From contig JBGVKG010000042.1 of NCBI GenBank assembly GCA_045123575.1, positions 1-64,000 on the forward strand: a stretch of DNA of 64,000 bases, given 5' to 3'. Source of the DNA: SVEL01 sp045123575. Its GTDB lineage: Bacteria > Bacillota > Clostridia > Lachnospirales > Lachnospiraceae. The notes under the pieces were generated by a model that saw nothing but the letters and a program-made list of their open reading frames with translations, made no database searches and was not told the DNA's origin. The position numbers and the translations under genes were made by a program. Below, in pieces: positions 7,506-16,605 of this stretch. How positions within the stretch are numbered: the stretch's first letter is position 1; each line of letters opens with the position of its first letter.

Positions 7506-8819
7506 ATGATGTCGGTTTTTGCGTATGTACTAGTTGATTTAATTCATTTTGCAAAGATTATTTTTCTTTGCGACATGTATTTAAAGTTTGATACACGTAA
7601 TGAAAAATATAAAAAATTTGTAATAGGAATTGAAGTAATATGTATGAGTGTAATTTCAATTTTTACATACTATTGCAAAAATGAAGGGTTGGTCTTGTTT
7701 ATATCAATATTGGCGGTAAGTGGATTGGTATTTACACTATATAAAGAGAAATTTATTAATGTAATTGTTGCGGTTACATGGATAACGTTTACGGTATCAA
7801 TGATTGACACGATGTCAACAGTGATGAGTGATTTGATTGCAAATTTAATAGGTCTTGTGAATGATAGTGTAATTAGGTTAGGAGCATCAGTAGTTTCGTT
7901 AGTGTTTATATTTATAGTAGGGAAGATGTATTGCAAGAAATATGATAATGGTATTAAGACCATAGGAATTAAAAACTTGTTTCTATTTACGCTTTTAGCA
8001 TTAGTAGATGCAGTTATTATTACGGTAAGTGCGTATATTACGATTAACGAAAGTCCAGGAGAGCACAGGATATTATATTCGGTAAGTTTTATATTAGTGA
8101 TAATTGGAATGTATATTCAGTTGGGTGCGGTTATTCTTCTTTTTATGCAAAGGAATGTACTTCAAGAAAAGAAGCAAATAACAGAAAAATATTTAAATGA
8201 GCAAATAAGTCATTATGAGTATTTAGAGAAGAGAGAAACTGAAACTAAGAAATTTAGACATGATTTACGAAATCATATGCAAGTGATTTCTGATTTGGCT
8301 CATAACGGTGAATATGAAAAGATAGAGCATTATCTTGATGTCATGAACATGAAGATAGAGAACTTTGGAAATTTGGTAACAGTACAACATGGAATAGTGG
8401 ACTCGATTATTAATAAGTATTATTCGTTAGCTCTTCAAAGCGGTATTTCTATGAATATTAAAGGAATATTTCCTAAAGAATGTTCTATAGAACCATATGA
8501 TTTGTGCACTATTTTTTCTAATGTCTTAAGTAATGCATTGGAAGCAACCATAGAGGCAGATGAAAAAGTAATAAATCTGGAGTGTCGATATAATGATAAA
8601 AATATTATTATCGTTGTGAGTAATACATATAAAGATGTTGGACAGTTTGATGGTGAAAAAATAAAAACGCGTAAGGATGATATAGATTATCACGGATATG
8701 GATTAACTAATATTCGTGAAAGTATTCAGAAACATAGCGGTGTATTAGATATTGAAACAAAAAATGGCGTATTTACAATATCATTAATGCTTAATTATGT
8801 AGGAAACGAGGTTGTATGA
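7506..8819 (+). CDS. GHKL sensor histidine kinase, AgrC/LytS-like
   Basis: The 437-residue protein has about six membrane helices in residues 1-215, a coiled linker, the phospho-acceptor box FRHDLRNHMQVI (about 253-264), and a GHKL ATPase domain with NVLSNALEA (N box) and GYGLTNIRES (G box). Such kinases sense peptides or membrane stress and pair with LytTR regulators. The response regulator gene overlaps its stop by 4 bp. The perfect hairpin and the LytTR repeats upstream suggest autoregulation. Confidence 0.88.
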   Translation: MMSVFAYVLVDLIHFAKIIFLCDMYLKFDTRNEKYKKFVIGIEVICMSVISIFTYYCKNEGLVLFISILAVSGLVFTLYKEKFINVIVAVTWITFTVSMIDTMSTVMSDLIANLIGLVNDSVIRLGASVVSLVFIFIVGKMYCKKYDNGIKTIGIKNLFLFTLLALVDAVIITVSAYITINESPGEHRILYSVSFILVIIGMYIQLGAVILLFMQRNVLQEKKQITEKYLNEQISHYEYLEKRETETKKFRHDLRNHMQVISDLAHNGEYEKIEHYLDVMNMKIENFGNLVTVQHGIVDSIINKYYSLALQSGISMNIKGIFPKECSIEPYDLCTIFSNVLSNALEATIEADEKVINLECRYNDKNIIIVVSNTYKDVGQFDGEKIKTRKDDIDYHGYGLTNIRESIQKHSGVLDIETKNGVFTISLMLNYVGNEVV

Positions 8820-9514
8820 GGATAGCAGTAATAGATGATAAGGAATACTGGAGAGAATTAGCATCAAACAAAATAAAGCAATATTACAAAGGGAAAAATG
8901 TTGAAATAGATATGTATGAAGATGGAATATCATATTTAAAATCAGGACAACAATATGATATTTCGTTTGTGGATATAGAAATGGCTGGTTTAGATGGATT
9001 TGATACCATTTCTGAAGCAAGAAAAAATAATCAAGATGGAATATATATAATTCTGACAACGCATGCAGAGTTGAGTAGAAAAGGATATCGAGTAAATGCA
9101 TTTAGATATATTGATAAGACAGAATTAGATGAAATCCCAGAAGCTATAAAATCAGCAGAATTGCTTATGGGACGAAATGAAACTATAGCAGTAAATGTTA
9201 TAGATGCGGGTAAGCTCGAGATTATGTTGAAGAATATTATCTATATTGAAACTGAAAAACATTATGTAGTGATACATGCAACTCATGGTGACATAAAATG
9301 TAGCGATCAGATAACCGATATAGAAAACATGCTTGCAGGAAAATGGTTTTATAGATGTCATAAGCCATCTATTGTAAATTTAGATGAAATAAGGAGTATA
9401 AAGAATTACAAAGCGAATATGAGTAATGGGGCGTCGGTAGAGGTTTCTAGAAGAAAGGTGCCAATATTAAGACGAGAATATGTAAAAAGAAATTATGAAT
9501 GCGCAAATGCATAG
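8816..9514 (+). CDS. LytTR-family response regulator
   Basis: The 232-residue protein has a receiver domain (residues 1-115) with acidic pocket DDKEYW near the start, the phospho-acceptor Asp in SFVDIEMAGLDGF (about residue 45), and a C-terminal LytTR DNA-binding domain (about 125-230) with the typical YIETEKHYVVIH and FYRCHKPSIVNL segments. It is translationally coupled to the kinase (ATGAGG overlap). The TACCRTTGGAGCAAA direct repeats at 3919, 7257 and 9599 are its likely targets. Confidence 0.92.
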   Translation: MRIAVIDDKEYWRELASNKIKQYYKGKNVEIDMYEDGISYLKSGQQYDISFVDIEMAGLDGFDTISEARKNNQDGIYIILTTHAELSRKGYRVNAFRYIDKTELDEIPEAIKSAELLMGRNETIAVNVIDAGKLEIMLKNIIYIETEKHYVVIHATHGDIKCSDQITDIENMLAGKWFYRCHKPSIVNLDEIRSIKNYKANMSNGASVEVSRRKVPILRREYVKRNYECANA

Positions 9515-9522
9515 TTTTAAAG

Positions 9523-9586
9523 GTTCGATGAGAATTATTTATTACAGATTAGCAGACTGAATAAATAGCTTCATCGAACTTTTTTT
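9523..9586 (+). terminator. Terminator after the response regulator
   Basis: GTTCGATGA (9523-9531) and TCATCGAAC (9571-9579) pair, with inner ATTATTTATT/AATAAATAG pairing, followed by seven T residues. Confidence 0.85.
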
Positions 9587-9598
9587 GTTATTCAATAG

Positions 9599-9667
9599 TA
9601 CCGTTGGAAGAAAAAAACTACCGTTGGAGCAAAATGTATTGTCGAAAACAGTTGTGTTTTGTAGAAT
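9599..9667 (+). promoter_or_regulatory. LytTR direct-repeat operator with adjoining promoter
   Basis: TACCGTTGGAAGAAA (9599-9613) and TACCGTTGGAGCAAA (9619-9633) lie 20 bp apart. A -35 TTGTCG (9639-9644), 17-bp spacer and -10 TAGAAT (9662-9667) follow directly, a position suited to direct contact between the regulator and RNA polymerase. It would drive the small gene at 9776. Confidence 0.65.
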
Positions 9668-9775
9668 AAGTATCATTTATTGTTGTGACTAGAACTTATT
9701 GATTAAGGTGAATTACGCGCAAATTCATTTGAGAAACACTTTTTGGCGAAAGTAAAAGAAAGGATGGGTGTAAAT

Positions 9776-9997
9776 ATGCAAAAGTACAAAGATATTAATG
9801 GAGATTCAGGGGTAGAGGCCTATGAATATGGAGTGGACTATATTAATGTAAAATTCACTGGTACACCGAAGATATATCCATATACGTACGAGAGTGCTGG
9901 TGAGGAACATATAGAAGAAATGAAGAGATTGGCTGATATAGGTGACGGACTAAATGCTTATATAAATCGTAATGTTAGGGATAAATATGTGAAGTAG
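9776..9997 (+). CDS. Small KTSC-like protein
   Basis: The 73-residue protein MQKYKDINGDSGVEAYEYG... contains the run FTGTPKIYPYTYESAG and a final helix with GDGLNAYINRNV, resembling the KTSC domain, a small alpha/beta domain of unknown function in many bacteria. The ATG at 9776 follows AAAGGATGGG (9759-9768) at good distance. LytTR-type sites and a promoter lie upstream, so it may belong to the two-component regulon. Confidence 0.6.
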   Translation: MQKYKDINGDSGVEAYEYGVDYINVKFTGTPKIYPYTYESAGEEHIEEMKRLADIGDGLNAYINRNVRDKYVK

Positions 9998-10111
9998 AAA
10001 TAATGGCGCGTGACGTTTGGCGATAAGTGTTGGTTGCAACATTGATAATGAAATATATTTGATATTAAAAATACCTATATATAAGAGTTGAGGGTGTTGG
10101 AGGAGATGAAA

Positions 10112-12718
10112 ATGATATCTAGGATCGAAAGTATTAAGAATGTAGGGCAGTTTGAAAAATTTCATGCTACTGAGTCTTTTGAAAAGAATACAGTTATTTT
10201 TGGATTTAATGGGGCGGGGAAATCGACGTTGAGCGACATATTCTATTCGCTAGCTTCAGGTGAGAGAGCGGAAATTATTACAAGAAGGAGAACTAGAAAT
10301 AGACCAGGTGAAGTAGGTGAAAAAGATATAGAGATAATACTTAATGATTCAGATGGAAAGGATATTATTTTCGATAAGGAATCGTGGAACAAATTACCTA
10401 AGAATATGTATGTTTTTAATGGTCAGTATATAAATGATTATGTGTTTGTGAGTAAGCAATTTGAAGGTGATGCTGTGCCTATTGGGATGGGAACAGAGGG
10501 AACTAATTATATGAAGCAACGTGAAAATTTAGCTACCGAATGTAAAGAGCTTTTAGAAGACATTAATGAACAAATAGTGATTTTAAATGCTGCAGGAATT
10601 AAGATAAAAGATATTTCGAATCAAAAAGTAAGTAAGAACACTAGAATGAAACGTTTTGAAAGTATGGCAAGTTTTCTTTTATACTCAATATCTGAAAAGA
10701 TAGCCGTTGAGGAAAAAATTAAGAAAAATTCAAAGTATTCAAAAGAGCTTGATGATATTAATCGTTGTGAAGAACTTTACGAAAAGTTGAAGGGTGTTGA
10801 AGTAATTGAGAAGTCGGAATTATTAAAGAGTATGAAGAAAATTCCACGAATTTCATCCAGAGAAATCGCAGAGTTTCTTAATGAAACATTAACATCTGCT
10901 GATATAAAATGGGCAGTAGCTGGATATAAAAATCAAAAAAATAAAAGTATTTGTCCAATGTGTGGACAAGCAATAGCAGATAAGAGAGCATTAAATTTAT
11001 TTAATAAATTGGGAAGATATATCAGCCAACATAAAGATGAACGTATAAGAGAATTTTGCTTTAGATTAAACAATCTGATAGGGCAGATACAAATGCTTGA
11101 TTTGGATAATAGAGTTAAAGTATTCAATGAAATAGTGCAGTTGTTGGATAGAGATAATTTATTGCTAAAAAATGATGCTTTTAGATTAAAGAAAGGATTA
11201 TCATGGAATAAGGACCATAATGCGACATTAGCTGATATAGTTAATAAAATTTATAATAAAGTTGAAAATCCATATTCGGAAATAGAGATGTCAGATGAAG
11301 AAATACAGTGCTTGACATTAGCTAATGAAGTAATAAAAAATTTTATTATTTTGAAAGAAATAATCATACAATCTCGTAGTCGATTAGAGAAAAAGATTGA
11401 TAAAAAGATGAGTGTTGATGATATGAAAATTCTATACAATTTGTCATACGGTCCGTATAGGTTAAATGTAGAAAAAATAAAAGATAATGCTAGGATATAT
11501 ATAAATAGACAAAATAAAATTCAGGAACTCAGTATGAAAATAAGGGATTGCTATAATCAGATAGAATTAAAAGAGATTAATAGTTATCTAGAAAAACTTA
11601 ATACTTCAATCAAAATCGAAGTTAATGAAAATGAATACTATATAAAGTTGAAAGATTTTAACGCGGAAAAATATGAAAAGCATAACGAAGCTCTATTTAG
11701 TGAGGGAGAGCAACGAGCAATTGCGTTTGCATATTTCTTGACGGAAATAAACCGTCCAGAGAATTTTAATAATAAATGTTCGATTATTATCGATGATCCA
11801 ATTAGTAGTATGGATTTGAGTAGAAAATCAATCATATCGTATCAAATAGCAGAGTTAATGAAAAATGAGCTATGGCAAATAATTGTAATGACTCATGATA
11901 TAAGTTTTGTTGAGAGAATAGAAGGTTTCTTTGCTAAAGGAATTGGTTGGAAAAAACTAGAGTTGCGTTCAGGAAAAAATGATTTCTTAGAGTTGAATAT
12001 TAAAGATTATTTAACGGATGATATCCATATTTATGAAGAATTAATACGCGACGCAGAGTGTGTTCATGATGAGTTGACAAAGATAGTTGCACTTATGTCA
12101 TTAAGACCGTTTGCATTTGTAAAGAAAGTCGCTAGTGAAGTGTATGACATTATTGAGAAGCGGTCAACATATTTTGCACATACTTTGTACTCCAAAAACA
12201 AACAAATTGTATACAAAAGTGAAGAGTATAACTCAAAAAAATTAAAAGAATACATTGATATAGTTTCTACTTCTACAGGAACATTCTTTGATAATGAGGC
12301 AATAATTGGTACATATGTTTTTGAGGGATTTGATTTTAATAGGATTTTATCTTTATATGAAGCTATTCCACTTGATTCAATGAAAAACGCACGAAAAAAG
12401 GTATTATTAATGAGACCATTAATAGAAGCTTGTTTTTATCAGTTAAGTAGTAGGGAGAAATTTGATCCAGAACATATTGGTGCGATGTATTCTAAAACTA
12501 TAAAAGCTAATAAAAGGGATAGACAAAGGCATGAAATATGTAGTGCTTTACAAGAGATATATGATTCTTCGAAAAAATATCATCATGGAGCGGATGAGGG
12601 TTCACTTTTAGGTATTTCATGGATTAATCCTAATGAAGTGGAATATTACGACAAGGTATTGATGGACATTATTTATGAGATAAGAAAAAATATTACAATA
12701 AGGCCATTAAGTGCATAG
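10112..12718 (+). CDS. RloC/PrrC-like AAA ATPase with zinc-hook motif (defence)
   Basis: The 868-residue SMC/ABC-type ATPase has Walker A GFNGAGKST (about 33-41), a central coiled-coil region with the CPMCG zinc-hook motif (Cys281, Cys284), signature FSEGEQRA (about 529), Walker B SIIIDDPISSMD (about 557) and the H-loop MTHD (about 594). This layout matches the AAA_13 group, including the phage-restricting anticodon nucleases RloC and PrrC. The C-terminal 270 residues contain an R-x3-E (RPLIE) followed by several His, reminiscent of the PrrC/RloC nuclease triad, but I cannot align them with certainty. Start chosen at 10112 because GGAGGAG ends too close to the ATG at 10106. A DNA-processing function is an alternative. 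Confidence 0.7.
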   Translation: MISRIESIKNVGQFEKFHATESFEKNTVIFGFNGAGKSTLSDIFYSLASGERAEIITRRRTRNRPGEVGEKDIEIILNDSDGKDIIFDKESWNKLPKNMYVFNGQYINDYVFVSKQFEGDAVPIGMGTEGTNYMKQRENLATECKELLEDINEQIVILNAAGIKIKDISNQKVSKNTRMKRFESMASFLLYSISEKIAVEEKIKKNSKYSKELDDINRCEELYEKLKGVEVIEKSELLKSMKKIPRISSREIAEFLNETLTSADIKWAVAGYKNQKNKSICPMCGQAIADKRALNLFNKLGRYISQHKDERIREFCFRLNNLIGQIQMLDLDNRVKVFNEIVQLLDRDNLLLKNDAFRLKKGLSWNKDHNATLADIVNKIYNKVENPYSEIEMSDEEIQCLTLANEVIKNFIILKEIIIQSRSRLEKKIDKKMSVDDMKILYNLSYGPYRLNVEKIKDNARIYINRQNKIQELSMKIRDCYNQIELKEINSYLEKLNTSIKIEVNENEYYIKLKDFNAEKYEKHNEALFSEGEQRAIAFAYFLTEINRPENFNNKCSIIIDDPISSMDLSRKSIISYQIAELMKNELWQIIVMTHDISFVERIEGFFAKGIGWKKLELRSGKNDFLELNIKDYLTDDIHIYEELIRDAECVHDELTKIVALMSLRPFAFVKKVASEVYDIIEKRSTYFAHTLYSKNKQIVYKSEEYNSKKLKEYIDIVSTSTGTFFDNEAIIGTYVFEGFDFNRILSLYEAIPLDSMKNARKKVLLMRPLIEACFYQLSSREKFDPEHIGAMYSKTIKANKRDRQRHEICSALQEIYDSSKKYHHGADEGSLLGISWINPNEVEYYDKVLMDIIYEIRKNITIRPLSA

Positions 12719-12794
12719 AGGTAGATGATATCGAGTGTCTTATAAAAAGTTGCGACTAGAGTTTTGAGCAGATATGATTGTAAAGGAGAAAATT

Positions 12795-13469
12795 ATGAAG
12801 AATATTGATGCTATTATTACAGTACTTACATCAGTAATAGGTTTATTTACATTGTTGTATAAATTATGGATAAAAAATAATCGTAAGAGAGAAGAAAGAT
12901 ATTATAATGATGTATTAAAACCAATTATGGTAAAAATTAAGACTAATAAAGAAATTGAGTTATTGGATTCAGTAAAAGAATTGATCGGCGAGTATAATGA
13001 TGACGTACCTAAATATATATATCATTTAATTGATTGCAAGAAGGAGCAAGAGTTAAGAAAAGTATTGATTAGTGATTATATGTCACTTTATCCAAATGAG
13101 GATAATAGAGTGCTTAGCGCTATGGATATTTTTATGAAAATTATGAACTATATTCTTCTTATTTTTGCTTTTGTATTGCTTATAATTGGTGTTTATTCAT
13201 TAGGTGTATGCTTTCCAGCATTATTCGTGTATATGATTAATATGTTTTTGGAAATATTGAAAGTGACAAGCATTGGTATTGTGAATGGGCGAACATATTT
13301 TACATATTTTATCATAGGCATAGTATCTATTGGTATTGGAATATGGTTGTTAAAAACATCCACATTATTTGAAGACGATAGGTATACCATGCGTATAAAG
13401 TTTATTGAAAAAATGATTAACAAAAAGATTTCAAGATATGAAAAACAATGCGATAAGTCAAAGTATTAA
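12795..13469 (+). CDS. Membrane protein of unknown function
   Basis: The 224-residue protein has one N-terminal membrane helix (about 2-24), a soluble stretch of about 90 residues, then two or three membrane helices (about 112-197). No family is recognised. It lies 76 bp after the RloC-like gene and may be its partner, since small membrane proteins often accompany defence ATPases. The ATG at 12795 follows AAGGAG with six bases spacing; the in-frame ATG at 12774 has none. Confidence 0.6.
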   Translation: MKNIDAIITVLTSVIGLFTLLYKLWIKNNRKREERYYNDVLKPIMVKIKTNKEIELLDSVKELIGEYNDDVPKYIYHLIDCKKEQELRKVLISDYMSLYPNEDNRVLSAMDIFMKIMNYILLIFAFVLLIIGVYSLGVCFPALFVYMINMFLEILKVTSIGIVNGRTYFTYFIIGIVSIGIGIWLLKTSTLFEDDRYTMRIKFIEKMINKKISRYEKQCDKSKY

Positions 13470-13492
13470 GTGTTAGTGTCGTAATTCTGTAG

Positions 13493-13972
13493 TATAGTCC
13501 ACAAACATTAGATGTGATATTATGTCATAATGAAGAGATGGAGCAACAGAAATATCAACCTATAGCATATACAGATTTTAAAGAATTTGATGAGAAAATG
13601 AGTAAATGCAATGTTGAGAAGAATGCAGATAGGAAACTAGTACCTGAAACATTGGAAGCCTGCGTTATGCGTGTTTCGGATATAATAGCCTACTTAGGAA
13701 AAGATAGGCAGGATGCACAGAAGGTGGTTTTGTTCGAAAAAGAACCAGCTTACAGACGAGGTAAGTTGGGAGTTCATAATGCAGAGATTATTAACAATAT
13801 GATTGTAGATATTGTTGAAAATAGTTATGGTAAAGACTATATCAAAATGTATAAAGAATTTTTTGGCACATTTTCAGAGGGAAAACTAGAGAACTACAAA
13901 ATAATATATGGTAATGAGAAAATAAGGAGAAAAAGATATGACAGTATTCGGAAAATATCAAGTATATTATAA
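13493..13972 (+). pseudogene. Internal fragment of an HD-domain dGTPase
   Basis: The frame contains TLEACVMRVSDIIAYLGKDRQDA, typical of the central part of deoxyguanosinetriphosphate triphosphohydrolase-like HD proteins. The N-terminal HD motifs are missing: an in-frame stop lies at 13490 and no matching sequence is seen upstream. The end is also cut: homology fades near 13935, where the AIPR gene begins at 13938. It is therefore an internal remnant truncated on both sides, although a GTG at 13514 leaves 152 codons open. Some dGTPases act in phage defence by depleting dGTP, so it may be a remnant of a former defence or housekeeping gene. Confidence 0.7.
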
Positions 13973-15635
13973 AAAGATTAAAAGAGAACTAGAAAGTATT
14001 AAGGAAGTTTCAGGGTATACAAATTTATCAAAAGCTTTTACGCATTGGTATCTGGAACATTATTTAAAGTTAGATGAACAAGAAATTGCAGAATCAATTA
14101 TTGATGGTAATGGAGATAACGGAATTGATGCGATTATATGCAAAGAGGAAACAATGACATTGTATCAATTTAAATTTCCAGATAAAGAGAATAATATCGA
14201 GAAAGCAATAGATGAAAAAACTGTTTTAAAAATGTTTAACGGATATCGCAAATTACTTAGTCCTAGAAGTCCTAAATGTGGTAATGAGAATTTCTTTAAT
14301 TATCGTCGAATTGTTAAAGAAGAGAACATTTTTAACTATGAATTCTGTTTTGTAGTATTTTCAAATTCATTTTCAAATCCAGCTAAAGATGCTATGGAAA
14401 ATGAGATTATAGAAATTAAAGACAAAACAGGCAATCAGATTAGTTATAAAGTTGTGCAGCAAAAGAATATATGTGATATATATGACAGATTACAGAAGAA
14501 GACTAAATTAAATATTACCTTAAATTATAAGAAATTGGATACAAGTTATAATTTGGGAGAAGAGGTTAAGTCATCAGTCGGCTTTTTGTCTGCATATGAT
14601 TTAATAGAAGCATGCAAAGACAAAATGGATATTATATTTGACGAAAATATAAGGCTATATGAAGGTGACAATGATGTAAATACTGGGATTTATAATACTG
14701 CTATAGGAAATGATTCAAGCCGTTTTTTCTTTTATCATAATGGTATAGTTATGATATGTGATAGTTGTAAAAATAGTACAGGAAACCAAACATTAATTTT
14801 GGAAGGTGCATCAGTTGTAAATGGTTGTCAAACAATAAATAATCTTAAACGAGCATATGATTCAGGAATGCTAAAAGATGATGTATATTTGCAATTTAGA
14901 ATAATAGAGACTTCGGATTTTGATTTTAGAGCAAAGATTACTGAATACCTAAATTCACAAACGGAAATAAGAGATAGCTATTTCTTGGCAAACAATCCGT
15001 TTATTAGAGAACTTCAGGCACAACTTGAAGAAAAAGGTTTCTTTTTGGAGAGACTGGTAAATGAGTATGAATATAAAAATGCACTTAATAAGATAAAATA
15101 TTATGATAAAAGGCATATATTAAAATTGGAGAAAGTGATTCAAGTATATGCTGCATTTTATCATAATGATTATGCAGCTAGAGCTAAGCGAGGAAAAGGA
15201 GAGTTGTTTGATAAGAAGATTGTTGAGGAACTAGTGAGCGGCATTTGCGCTGAAAAAGTTGTAGAAGCATATTTATGCTATGAAAAAATTGGTCAAGTGC
15301 AAGCTATGTATAGACGTTGTAAACGCTCTGAATGTATGAGAATGGATTTCTTTGAATACATAAATAAAACAGTTGAAGAGGATCAATATGAAAAAGAGAT
15401 GAACGAATATATGTTTATTAACACAGGAGATCTTATATTACTAAATGCCGTTGCAAATTTAAAGAGGTATACAACTGCAGAGAACGAAGAAGACTACATT
15501 ATTGAGGCAATTGAATTAACAAAAATTGCTGTTTCAAATAGTAATATGCCACCTTCTCAAGCAACAAAAAATAATTCTGTATTTACAGTGATTCAAAGTG
15601 ATATAGAAAATGGAAATGAAATAATTGAAGGTTAA
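13938..15635 (+). CDS. AIPR family protein (abortive infection phage resistance)
   Basis: The 565-residue protein begins with a region containing NGDNGIDAIICKEETMTLYQFKF, which resembles a restriction-endonuclease-like (PD-(D/E)xK) fold (D...QFK). It continues into the AIPR core with FFYHNGIVMICD and EGASVVNGCQTINNL (about residues 258-310). AIPR proteins are associated with abortive infection and restriction islands. AAGGAG lies upstream of its ATG. It overlaps the dGTPase remnant and is followed by a terminator. Confidence 0.82.
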   Translation: MTVFGKYQVYYKKIKRELESIKEVSGYTNLSKAFTHWYLEHYLKLDEQEIAESIIDGNGDNGIDAIICKEETMTLYQFKFPDKENNIEKAIDEKTVLKMFNGYRKLLSPRSPKCGNENFFNYRRIVKEENIFNYEFCFVVFSNSFSNPAKDAMENEIIEIKDKTGNQISYKVVQQKNICDIYDRLQKKTKLNITLNYKKLDTSYNLGEEVKSSVGFLSAYDLIEACKDKMDIIFDENIRLYEGDNDVNTGIYNTAIGNDSSRFFFYHNGIVMICDSCKNSTGNQTLILEGASVVNGCQTINNLKRAYDSGMLKDDVYLQFRIIETSDFDFRAKITEYLNSQTEIRDSYFLANNPFIRELQAQLEEKGFFLERLVNEYEYKNALNKIKYYDKRHILKLEKVIQVYAAFYHNDYAARAKRGKGELFDKKIVEELVSGICAEKVVEAYLCYEKIGQVQAMYRRCKRSECMRMDFFEYINKTVEEDQYEKEMNEYMFINTGDLILLNAVANLKRYTTAENEEDYIIEAIELTKIAVSNSNMPPSQATKNNSVFTVIQSDIENGNEIIEG

Positions 15636-15646
15636 TAATTAGAATG

Positions 15647-15712
15647 AACAAATATAGGAGATTTTTGAGAACCGTTCAAACTATAATATGACAAAAATTT
15701 CCTATATTTGTT
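15647..15712 (+). terminator. Terminator after the AIPR gene
   Basis: A long stem forms between AACAAATATAGGA (15647 onward) and TCCTATATTTGTT (ending 15712), extended by ATTTTTG/CAAAAAT with one mismatch. It is symmetric enough to act in both directions. Confidence 0.7.
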
Positions 15713-15744
15713 GCATATTATTAAAAAACGCTATGGTTTTTTAT

Positions 15745-15773
15745 TTGAAATTGTTCTACAATGGTTATATATG
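15745..15773 (+). promoter_or_regulatory. Promoter of the AUA-start methyltransferase
   Basis: TTGAAA (15745-15750), 17-bp spacer, TATATG (15768-15773). Confidence 0.5.
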
Positions 15774-15799
15774 ATAATAATAATAAGGAGGAATGACTT

Positions 15800-16522
15800 A
15801 TAAGTTTACAACCAAATGAATTCACCCTTGAACCAACGACGATATGGTCATTTCCTAACCGAGGAAGTTGGGCAACTCATTCAGGGACGTATCGAGGAAA
15901 TTGGTCACCGTATGTACCTAGGAATCTCATACTAAGATATACAAAAGTAGGTGATTGGGTATTAGATCAGTTTCTAGGTAGTGGAACCACTTTAGTAGAA
16001 TCAAAACTTCTAGATAGAAACGCAATTGGCGTGGATATCAATCCAAGATCAGTTTCAATTTCAGAAACAAATTTAAAATTCCAATGTAATACATCATCAA
16101 GAATATTTGTTAAGCAAGGTAGTGCTACTGACTTATCATTTATAAAGGACAGTAGAATTGACTTTGTATGTACACATCCACCATATGCTGATATTATAAA
16201 ATATAGTAAGGATATAGAGGGTGACATTTCCTTATTGAAAACAGATGTTTTTTTGCAAGAAATGTTCAAAGTTGCGACAGAATCATATCGAGTGTTAAAA
16301 CAGGGGAAAATGTGCGCGATAATGATTGGAGACATTAGAAAATATGGTAAAGTAATCCCTTTAGGATTCAACGTGATGAACTGTTTTTTACGTACAGGGT
16401 TTTCTTTAAAGGAAATAATAATTAAGGAACAACATAATTGTCGTTCAACAGGTTACTGGCAGCATCGAAATAACAAATTTTTGTTATTGTCACATGAGTA
16501 CATTTTTGTATTTCAAAAGTAA
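15800..16522 (+). CDS. DNA methyltransferase with apparent AUA start
   Basis: The 240-residue protein shows SAM-binding motif I VLDQFLGSGTTLVE (about residues 52-65), then motif IV with HPPYADI (about 125-131), so motif I precedes the catalytic motif; it is an amino-methyltransferase (N6-adenine or N4-cytosine). The homologous frame starts at SLQPNEFTLEPTTIWSFP, but the codon before Ser is ATA (15800), eight bases after a perfect AGGAGG (15786-15791). An in-frame TGA lies at 15794 and the first canonical start is GTG at 16031, which would remove motif I. Either AUA is used or the ATG start has mutated. It directly precedes the DpnII-like system. Specificity unknown. Confidence 0.7.
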   Translation: MSLQPNEFTLEPTTIWSFPNRGSWATHSGTYRGNWSPYVPRNLILRYTKVGDWVLDQFLGSGTTLVESKLLDRNAIGVDINPRSVSISETNLKFQCNTSSRIFVKQGSATDLSFIKDSRIDFVCTHPPYADIIKYSKDIEGDISLLKTDVFLQEMFKVATESYRVLKQGKMCAIMIGDIRKYGKVIPLGFNVMNCFLRTGFSLKEIIIKEQHNCRSTGYWQHRNNKFLLLSHEYIFVFQK

Positions 16523-16529
16523 AATTTAG

Positions 16530-16558
16530 TTGTTATTTTTCTCATGTACAACTATAAT
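16530..16558 (+). promoter_or_regulatory. Promoter of the DpnII-like restriction-modification operon
   Basis: TTGTTA (16530-16535), 17-bp spacer, TATAAT (16553-16558), with the start codon of the first methyltransferase 48 bp downstream. Confidence 0.7.
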
Positions 16559-16605
16559 AATGTTATTAAATTTTGTTATAAAGAACAAGGATAAGAGGAA
16601 TGCAA

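Noticed and set aside
16031..16522. Short methyltransferase starting at GTG 16031
   Set aside because: This start would remove the SAM-binding motif DQFLGSGTT, which is encoded in the same frame upstream; the real gene must begin near 15800.
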